Shown: positions 56,094 to 64,000 of the stretch, in pieces
Layout: each line of letters opens with the position of its first letter
How positions within the stretch are numbered: the stretch's first letter is position 1
Assembly (NCBI RefSeq): GCF_020283565.1
Contig: NC_060060.1
Span: forward strand, 6,200,001 to 6,264,000
DNA length: 64,000 nt
DNA from: Trifolium pratense
Lineage: Eukaryota > Streptophyta > Magnoliopsida > Fabales > Fabaceae
Reading direction: 5' to 3'
Made by a program: the position numbers and the translations under genes
Notes under the pieces: model-generated
What the model was told of the DNA's origin: nothing
Seen by the model: the letters and a program-made list of their open reading frames with translations, nothing else
Databases searched by the model: none

Positions 56094-57465
56094 TAATCCG
56101 AGGAGTGTCTGTGCCTCATAGGTTGTAAATTGCTTGTGGACAATGTTATCATTTGCGGGTTGCGCAAAGGAGCTGTTTGTTGAAATTCTGCCTTAGTACT
56201 GTTATAGGATTATGGCTGCTATTTGACAGTAGTTAGTAATGAGTAGTGTATAGGGCAATTTGTTCAAATTCCACTGCGCTATAATTCAATATAGTGTAAT
56301 CAATAATCAATAATCATAAGCCTAATCCGATGTGTCTGTGCTTCGTAGGTTGTAAATTGCTAGTGTGCAATGTTATCATTAGCGGGTTGTGCAAAGAAGC
56401 TGTTTGTTGAAATTCTGCCATAGTAATTAGTACTGTTATAGCTGCTATTTGACAGTAGTAAGTAATGAGTAGTGTCTGGAGAACAGTAGCGATTTGTTCA
56501 AATTCCAATGCGCTATAATACGAGCACTGCTATAGTAGCTTTGTCTTCTTCTCTTATATTGATGCAGTGTGTCTTTAGGAGGTCTTGGAGTGCAAATTTA
56601 AAGTCACTATATCAGGTGTTAGTGGTTCTCGCGGTATCTTTTGGTCAAAATTATGTCTGGAAGATATTCTGGTGCTGAAGAATGGTCATGCAATCCAATG
56701 TTTTGCATGAGTTTCAATTCTAATCTGGTGGGCGTGTGGTGCCTTTAGTTCGTCTAGGTGTCGCGCTTTATAATATTTCTGTTAATTCTTTTATTATTAC
56801 ATGGAGGGGCTAGCTTGAGTCATTTCTCATACTGTATCCATTTGTTCCCTCAAAGTATGCATTGTGCTTTGAGGTTTGTGCTCTTATTAATAAATTTTTA
56901 CTTTAAAAAAATAAAATAAAATCTTACAATACTGCTAGTGGGATATGTGATTATCAGGGTGTGGTTAGATTAGGTTTAGTTTTGAAATAGTCGAAATTAC
57001 TGAGGTTTGAAGAACAATGTTATAATGTCGGATTGCATTGTATGCAGTATGAGAAGTTTGTTTGCAGTGCCTTATGATTGCTTGTTAGGTATGGGTGGGA
57101 AGGTATCGAATTATAGCTTCGAGATATAGATTATGGTCATGGGAGTAGTAGGGTTTTGGCTTCATGTTTGGATTCATGGTGAGTTAGGCAAAATCATGGT
57201 TGCATTGTTATTTTGTTGAAGATCCAAGTTAGTGTTTAGAAACTGAGATTTCTGTGGTGGAAACGTGCGGTATCTTTGAAGTGATTAGTGGACACACGTT
57301 GGAGGTCGATCGTTGTGGATCCAAATACACGCTAAAGTGTAGCTTTTGCCAAAATCACGGTGGCATACTGTGATTTTGCCAAACTTACTGTCAATCCAAA
57401 CATACACTTAGTATTACTGAATAAGCATTTGAAAGATTTAACATATTATGGCTTAACAACTGATT
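56092..57465 (+). repeat. 1-kb repeat, copies C (partial) and D
   Basis: Partial copy C (56092-56285) is followed by copy D (about 56328-57355) and by the right flank also found at 51885-51990. Content and order match copies A and B of intron 1, about 6 kb away in the same orientation. Confidence 0.85.
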
Positions 57466-57652
57466 TTCATCTTGAGCACAATATTAGTATTGTTGCTTCA
57501 GTCTCTAGTCATTAACCATGCTACTTGATCATTTTCTAGTTGAATTGTTGGCCCTCTGATGTGCTAATTAAGTCACCTTTAGTACAACTTGAGTATTGTT
57601 GTTTTACTTTGTAGCCATCAGACTTTATGACATTCACTTGTGCTTTTGTCTT

Positions 57653-57851
57653 GAGTGGTTAAGCTTTGCCTTTTTAATGGCTCTGTTGTTAGCTTTGTTC
57701 CCATGGTTGTTAAGCTTTGTTGCTTCTCTTAAGTGGTTAAGCTTTGAGTCATTGCTCCTGCATAATGGTTAAGCGTTTGATTGTTGTTTCCTCCAAGTGG
57801 TTAAGCCTTAAAATGTGGCTTCTGTAGTTCTGTTTGATGGTTAAACATTTG
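57653..57851 (+). repeat. Degenerate AAGTGGTTAAGC repeats
   Basis: TGGTTAAGC-like cores occur at about 57656, 57704, 57734, 57767, 57798 and 57838, spaced 30-50 bp, each followed by T-rich DNA. A further near-100-bp duplication with GCATTGCTTTGATTCAGC follows at about 57911 and 58013. Confidence 0.6.
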
Positions 57852-58162
57852 TTTCTACTACTGTTTCATTGATTATTGTGTATTTATAATTGCGTTTGAA
57901 CTTTTGAGCATTGCTTTGATTCAGCTTAATAATCATCTATTTCTACTGTTTCATTGATTATTTGTGTGTTTATACTCTAAATCTGCTTCATAATTGCGTT
58001 TTTCCTTTTAAGCATTGCTTTGATTCAGCTTAATAATCATCTAGAGTTGATTTTGTGATTTTTCTTTTAGTCATCAGATTACTGTATGTAGATATTTGTT
58101 GTATTGCTACTTCTTGAGAGTTGATTTTGTTATTTTCATTTTCACATGTATGGAAAAAATCA

Positions 58163-58264
58163 GAACCTACTTGTGAGTCTGATTTGGAGTACTACGAGCG
58201 GAGATATTACAATGGCTTGAAGGATGATTACTATAAGAAGTTGGTGATCAAAGTTATGTGTTGA
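58163..58264 (+). pseudogene. Short protein-coding fragment, possibly XS/zf-XS-like
   Basis: Behind a possible CAG acceptor (58161-58163), one frame reads 33 codons of non-repetitive, charged sequence (ESDLEYYERRYYNGLKDD...) and then a stop. The composition is coding-like and unlike its surroundings. It faintly recalls the start of plant XS/zf-XS (SGS3/FDM-like) proteins, but this rests on memory of a loose pattern. No neighbouring exons were found. It may be a captured exon fragment. Confidence 0.3.
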
Positions 58265-59324
58265 ATACTTGAATTGCATCCATAAATTTGTGGGTAGTTG
58301 CAGTTGGAGCCCATGAATAATTTTGTACAGAGATATGGATGAATCATACTACTACATAAGAAGACCCCAAAGCTAACTTCAACAAAAGGTTCATTTTATA
58401 GGCCTTATACACTTGGCTTGGCTCACAAGTCACAAATTTGCTACATTTACATGAGTCCGATAATTGTGTTGATTGAAGTAGCCATTTTTTTTAAAGTAAT
58501 TTACTTGTTAGAATTCTATCCTTAGAGTTAGAGTGTATGAACTTACTTAAGTAGTATTTCGAGTTCGAAAATCGGCTTCTGCATAGTAGCAACGTTATTA
58601 TTTTATTTCATATATACTATTTGACTATTTGCAGTTGTAGTAGTTGGATTGTTAATTTGGCTAGATTGAGACTTCACAATACTTCCAACGAACATTTATA
58701 CTACACCAACATCCCCACCAAAAGGTTAAAACTTAAAAGTGCAAAAAAAAAATAGAACAAGTTTTTCAACTAATATTGCAGAGCCCTCAACAAAGAGAGC
58801 TCTTTGAAAAATTAGCATATGCCGCTTTGAGTGACGCACACACAGTATTCTTTAGTAAAAGGCGAAAGAATAGTTCGCTATGTGTTCATCACACGGCTCC
58901 GTGATTTGAAAACAATGAAGTCCTTTCATTTTATAACACCAACAGAGTTTACCTTTACTTGTTAACTAGTCGATGTGGGCTCTAAATACCAATGCCTTCT
59001 GCTTTTCTACTGTCGCCTATAACTCTCTACAAAAAAAGAGATTTCTGTCACACTTCTCTTCATCTTTTCTTATTCCCTTCTTCTCACATTCATATGTCTG
59101 GAATCATTCTTGTTTTCCTTTTCTCAAAACAGTTAATGAACAATATTTTTTCTCATAATCACTTTGAACAACCATTCAAATTTATGCTTATTCTCAAAAT
59201 TCCATCTAGTTATTTAATGAAGGTTGTAGTCTGACTCATGACATACATGCCTTAATAGTTTATATGTTAATCAAATACAAGTTTTAGTCACTATGCCATG
59301 TAAAAATGCTGTACATGCGTTCAA
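58265..59324. other. Intergenic DNA, nothing recognised
   Basis: Two overlapping open frames at 58973-59234 are F/S/L-rich and show no domain. Otherwise AT-rich. Confidence 0.4.
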
Positions 59325-59806
59325 TCATATTTCACTATTATATTGTCATAATATTTTTCAAAATACTTGTTTATCTACATGACAAAAAATAATTAAATTC
59401 AAGTCTAAAACTCTTCTAAATTATTTATTGCTAGAGTTTCTCCTAACCAAAAGTCAAAGATCTACAAGTGTTCTTTTGGTCAAAAGTCGAGCCTCTAGCC
59501 ACATACGTAAAAAACTAAGTTATTGTCGACTGTGTGACGCGATGTTAGTACCCTTTTACACAGTAATCAAACAAATAATATGTTATCATTCCAAACAAAT
59601 TAATAAATAACCAATAACATCAAATACATAAAAAAAAGATTGAGACTTTGCATGGAGAATCATATAGAAATTCTATACAAGAAAAACCAAACTTAAAATG
59701 ACATTCCTTGGTAACTTTTGATATCTTATAACTCTAGCAGCATTCTAAGTAACTAAGTAGTTACCAATTGATCATGCAGTAACCTCAAAAAGGACACACT
59801 CCTAAT
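59325..59806 (+). repeat. About 500-bp direct repeat, copy 2
   Basis: Second copy of 55565-56093. It lies within about 170 bp of the translocator stop codon and may include its 3'UTR or polyadenylation region on the minus strand. Confidence 0.85.
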
Positions 59807-59969
59807 ATTGAGATCCAACCCCTCAGTTAATATATCTCATTTTGGCTTGTTCAAAAAAAAACGCCTCAGCCTAAAAAATAAAATCAAAAAATGGATGGCT
59901 GAGTTGGTTATTTTATTTCTCTAATATTTACTTTTCCCTCACTTTTACTTTCTCCTTTGAGAGAGTTAT

Positions 59970-62900
59970 TTATGCTGTATTTGTTTTTGGCATTGGCTTA
60001 ATCCTTTTTGCTCTTGAATACAAGAAAACACCAACAAGTGCAATAGCAGTTCCTGCAGCCAAAAAGAAATAAAGAACTCTTAGGGCATGTTTGGTTACGA
60101 AAAAACATTTTCGGTTTTCATTTTCTAAAATTTGTATTTACTTTCGAACTTCTAACAAAATAGAATGACTCAAGTAGAGAATAACTGTGATAGAGAGAAG
60201 ATATATAGAAAAAGTGACAATATGAACGGTAAGCGTGACCTTAAGTGGTAGTGATTTTTGTGACTTCAATGACACCAAAAATTCAAAAGCATTTGAGAAC
60301 ATGTGGACCATGAAAGAGACTTACCAAGTGCATTAATAGGTGAGACAGGAGTTTGAAAGAAGATAACCGAAGAGACGATAACAACCACACGCTTCACGCA
60401 ATTTCCGACCGAGTGTGTCACAGGTGACACCTTCTCTAATATTCCATATGAAACCTTCCACCAAATCCATTTAGATCCAATACCAATTATTGTCACAATG
60501 TTCAATAAATAAGTCACAATTACTAAGGAAGAAGTTCTAACATATAGCAATTAGCAACTAAATACGGCTAATATGAGAATTCAATAAAGTAATATCACCA
60601 CCACAATACAAAGGTTACATACTCTAAAGATAAAAGAAAAATTCTCATCTAATGCAAATGTTTTAAACCGTGGTCATATGGTGTTCGCATCGTAATCCCT
60701 AATATTGTAGAGAATTGCAGTCAAAAGCAGATGATGAAGTGCAACCTAAATCATGACCACGTTGCAGCCTTAGAGGCATCAAACACCTTGATGTCGCGGC
60801 CCAGATAACGATTACGGACCTTTTCTAAAAACTTCCAGCAAGTACTTAAGAAAATATTTCTTTATTTTCAAGTTAACAGTCAAAATTGATATCTTGTGAG
60901 GCTATTAACTGTCAATTAGCAAGTTTGTGTCCTAAATTTTAAGGTTAAGATATAATTTTGTAAGACATCATCCTAATATAAGTATCTTTTGTTTAAGTAC
61001 AGCTTGCATTTTTCGTCCAGATCATAATTAATATGAATAATTTCTAAATAGAAAATCACCTTACTATTCGCAAAATCGAAGCAAAACAATATTCGAAAAG
61101 TCTCACCTGTTGGTATGCATGGAAGCAGAATGCAGCCAAAACTGATCTTATGCATAGCTCTCTAACATTCAATCCTTGACTCGCCTATATTGGAAAGGAA
61201 CATACTATATCTTAGCCACATTTTTCACTTCTTCAATTACTTACATAAGAAAATATAATGGCAAAAAGCATATAAAATTTTAAATCGTTAAATATATTCT
61301 TAATCCCCATAAAATTTTCATCTATTTAAGTTTAGTCCCTAAGCACTCATTTTTAGTAGAAACTTTTCAACTCAAGGAGAAAAGTTGAGTTACATTTATG
61401 TAGGGACTAAACTTAGAAACATGTGATTTTATAGGGACTAACGCTATATATAATCGAATAAAAAATGGAAAGCTCGTTTACATACCGCAGTTTGCAGGTA
61501 TGAAGGCGTAAACTTGACACCCTCCAAAAATATAGCAAACGGTAACAACATGAAAAAGGAAATGATGGTTATAACCGAATAGAGATTGATATTGTCCAAC
61601 GCGTCCTGTTAAAAACATGGTTCAAGTGATAAGTCATATTTTTAACAGAATATATTGTAAGAGTTTCAATAACTAATGTTGTTACCTCTTCATTAGCCAT
61701 TAGTTTTTTGCTCAAAACATTCCGCGATTGATTCGTAAGGTTTGATGCCATTGCAGTGCTGAATCCAATCCTGTTTTAAGACAGCGCATGTTAAATTCTA
61801 GAACCAATCATTCCACAAACAATAAATGTTTTCAGCTTATTGCAATAAGCTCTCAAATATAACTTATGAAAACAACTTATAGCTTATATGAAGAATAGGT
61901 TAACTTTCTTTTAACTTTTATTATAGAAATAACTTATATATATAAAACACTTATATGATAAGAGTTTATGCTATAAGCACTTAATTAAGATTTTATCCAA
62001 ACATGTCTTATTCCTTATTGTCTGTAAAGTTACTCTTGCATGTAACAGCTTTAGTTTGATGAATTACCAATTGAAAGATACTTCAGTCATTGATGCTAGT
62101 GCCACTCCCCCAACAATAGGTAAAAGAGAAGAAAGCACCCATAAAGTTGGAATCTGTTCATTTAAGGATCAAAATTGAAAGTCAGAAAACCAAGACATTT
62201 ACATATCTGTCCTACATGTATCGAATGACACTATATAATCTAACATGGACATTTTTTTAGGGTTAAATATGTTTTTAGTCCTGTAATTATCTTGAATTTG
62301 GTTTTTAGCCCCTATATTCAATTTTCGGTCCCAAAAAATGACAACACACTGCATTTATTAGTCGAGTAAAACGTCATTTTGGTCCCTAAATATACGGGGT
62401 GGTGTCATTATAGTTCCTAAATGAATTGAAATTACAAAAACAACCCAACTAACTAACTAAATACATATTTTAAGGACCAACGTAACTAAAGAAATACACA
62501 TTCATAGATGTTTTTGATACATTCAAGGACCAAAATGGATGATTTTCAATGGATATAGGGACTAAAAACAAAAAAATAGTAATTTTATCCGAATTAAAAG
62601 CATATTTAACCCTTTTTTAAAAAATCGAAGACTTCAATTCAACATTACCTCACCGAGGAGAAGGGATGAAAGAACAACAGTGAAGAAAGGTTCCATAGCT
62701 TTGATGGTGTGAGTGAAAGACACAGCAACCTTGCCAAGACTAATGTTGGTCAACAGGTTCCCTAATGTATGAGCTACAGCCAGTGGAAGAATGGCTACAA
62801 GCTGTGAAACGCAAACAAATCAACCTATCTGTAAGCAAACACAATTTCAACATCATCGCAACCGCAGTTTCAACCACATTGGCTCATTTTGCTCCCGCAA

Positions 62901-63152
62901 TATAAAGGTTCGCAATGTAACTGTGACCGCAATTTAAAAATCATGAATTGGACTACTCAATTGAACGGTTACGATTGACTGACAGTGTAGAAAGCTGCAT
63001 ATATGAATTAAATCCGATTCAAAAATTACCTTTGACCTACTAATGTTTGGTCTTGGATGAAGATTCAAAGTCCAGATCAAATTAATCACCAACGAAGCAA
63101 AGCCAAATTGAAATGCTGTAACTGTTGCTGGAAATGGATAGACTTTTAGAAC
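59970..63152 (-). CDS. PPT: Plastid phosphoenolpyruvate/phosphate translocator, C-terminal 285 aa (5' part outside window)
   Basis: Antiporter of the plastid inner envelope exchanging PEP for phosphate, feeding the shikimate pathway. Exons on the minus strand: 63152-63030, 62801-62649, 62153-62068, 61770-61686, 61605-61486, 61184-61107, 60454-60325 and 60052-59970; phases close and give 285 aa. Recognition blocks: [67 protein letters not shown] and [18 protein letters not shown]. These match PPT rather than TPT, which has [20 protein letters not shown], and the SKKLM block is also PPT-like. Several hydrophobic helices are visible. The transit peptide and first ~110-120 residues must lie beyond 64000. 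The acceptor of the 60454 exon (GGTGGAAG) has a weak pyrimidine tract. Introns hold several MITE-like units. Confidence 0.94.
61286..61456. repeat. MITE-like element in translocator intron
   Basis: Imperfect inverted pairing of CCCCATAAAATTTTCAT...TTTAGTCCCTA with TAGGGACTAAACTTAG...GATTTTATAGGGACTA. It resembles the larger element at 62260. Confidence 0.5.
61795..62010. repeat. MITE-like 'AGCTTAT/ATAAGC' element in translocator intron
   Basis: Contains AGCTTATTGCAATAAGCT, AACTTATAGCTTAT and TATGCTATAAGCACTTAATTAAG, with ends CCACAAACAATAAATG and TTTATCCAAACATG. The style matches AT-rich legume MITEs; the borders are approximate. Confidence 0.45.
62260..62612. mobile_element. MITE with GGGTTAAATATG inverted ends
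   Basis: The left end GGGTTAAATATGTTTTTAGTCC and the right end, whose complement starts GGGTTAAATATGCTTTTAATTC, are terminal inverted repeats. Inner TTTGGTCCCTAAAT and GGGACTAAAAAC motifs continue the symmetry. TTTTTTA flanks both ends and may be the target duplication. Length 353 bp. Confidence 0.75.
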
Positions 63153-63329
63153 CTAATAATGAACAACCAATTCATTGCAATTGAGAACAACCAAAAGAGG
63201 ATCATAAAGAAAAGAAAAAAATGCAAAGACACTCAGAACATGGTTATCAAATCGAGTTTCAAATCGTGAATCATAAGGCCGATTTCCCTATCATGGATTA
63301 AATCTTTACTATGAATCATACTTCGTAAG

Positions 63330-63563
63330 ATACATTACCAATATAGGAGAGAATCTCTCCCGCAAGGATTTCCTCTTTGTGACAGAGAATACTCTATTCA
63401 AGATTACAATGTTCAAATATACAGCCGCGTTCTCCTATTTATAACCAAACTCTCTAACTAGTCCAAATAACTAAATTATTATACTAACTATAACAACTCT
63501 TAACTACATTAACTAAGTCTTAAGTATTAACTACTCTAATTAGCCATCATTCTATATCCTAAC
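63330..63563 (-). repeat. LTR-like sequence, possibly a solo LTR
   Basis: On the minus strand it opens TGTTAGGATATAG, has a TTATAAATAGG TATA-like box, and then GAATAGAGTATTCTCTGTC and GGGAGAGATTCTCTCC. The layout resembles a small copia-type LTR. The 3' CA end and target duplication were not resolved. No internal retrotransposon genes are nearby. Confidence 0.4.
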
Positions 63564-63859
63564 ATAGTGATTCATTAGAATGAACCAAACTTATCATCAT
63601 AATGTATCATAATTCAAAATGGGATTCATTTCCAAAATATATACACATTAGGGAGTCAATCAGTTTGGTATCGAATCGCGACACCAGTAGGATGTATCGT
63701 AAGATACCAATAACCATAACCAAAATTCTTTTCATTCACTAATGCAAAACCTACATTTGAAATTTTCAAAATTTTACTATTAAAAAAAGTCCCTTTAACT
63801 TTAACCCTATCCCTTTTCACCCTAGAATCTAATTCATTGCTATCATCCAAATAAATTGA

Positions 63860-63980
63860 AAGCCGTGACTAACACCGACACGTGTGATTACATTCAATTA
63901 ATTCATTTTCAAATTTCTACTGGTGTCTACATCTGTGTTAGTGTTGTGTCAGGTGTCTATGTAAGGGTTTCATAGTTCAA
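63860..63980. repeat. MITE-like element at right edge
   Basis: TAACACCGACACGTGTG on the left and GTGTCAGGTGTCTATG...TTTCATAG on the right form diverged inverted ends of the family seen at 49611-49757. Confidence 0.5.
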
Positions 63981-64000
63981 AACAAAGGATTAAAACAAAA

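Noticed and set aside
55565..59806. LTR retrotransposon with 500-bp LTRs
   Set aside because: Direct repeats are present but lack TG...CA ends, a primer-binding site and gag/pol; the right copy is simply the 3' flank of the translocator gene.
60266..60550. 94-codon frame taken as a complete small protein
   Set aside because: It is translocator exon 60454-60325 read through into its flanking introns.

Overview
The window is nuclear DNA of a flowering plant, most likely a papilionoid legume of the Medicago/Trifolium/pea group. Evidence: very AT-rich intergenic DNA, genes split by many short GT-AG introns, dense small transposons (SINEs, Stowaway, hAT and other MITEs, Helitron-like ends), and plant-specific families (DRM cytosine methyltransferase, plastid PEP/phosphate translocator, WW-domain DEAD-box helicase). 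The legume placement rests on recalled repeat style, not on a search. All gene models below were built by hand from splice sites and reading phase; the complete models close in frame.

Layout. (1) 7-3023, minus: a complete ARF1-type small GTPase, 181 aa in six exons. (2) About 3.6-8.0 kb: repeat-rich DNA with a Helitron-like end, a decayed second copy of it, a long TA run, a Ty3/gypsy reverse-transcriptase fragment and a SINE. (3) 8051-12381, minus: a complete GH28 polygalacturonase, 425 aa in six exons, with small elements in its introns and bracketed by a 61-bp near-identical inverted repeat. (4) About 12.4-26.8 kb: gene-poor, with a second Helitron-like end in inverted orientation, two RNase H-like LINE remnants, a roughly 41-bp minisatellite, a GC-rich repeat and several SINEs. 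(5) 29828-37819, plus: a complete DRM-type de novo DNA methyltransferase, 638 aa. Its 5' leader holds a 240-bp tandem duplication, and the exons for UBA domains 1 and 2 lie in a recent 1.65-kb tandem duplication that includes introns and a SINE. (6) 42082-45909, plus: a complete WW/DEAD-box RNA helicase with RGG and RS tails, 742 aa. (7) 47281-48026: a hAT deletion derivative with a perfect 8-bp target duplication and a transposase C-terminal remnant; then a 90-bp SINE with a perfect 16-bp target duplication. (8) 49238-55089, plus: a conserved-looking membrane protein of unknown function, 326 aa, whose 3.2-kb first intron holds two copies of a roughly 1-kb repeat. (9) About 55.5-59.8 kb: a patchwork of duplicated pieces of that intron and of the 3' flank of the next gene. 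(10) 59970-63152, minus: the C-terminal 285 aa of a plastid phosphoenolpyruvate/phosphate translocator; its 5' exons lie beyond the right edge.

The genes have unrelated jobs (vesicle traffic, wall pectin, RNA-directed DNA methylation, RNA remodelling, plastid transport) and form no operon or cluster. I found no new multi-gene system. The most notable structures are the duplicated UBA block and split start codon of the DRM gene, the three evenly spaced palindromes upstream of it, the inverted repeat around the polygalacturonase, and the precisely bounded SINE/hAT insertions.
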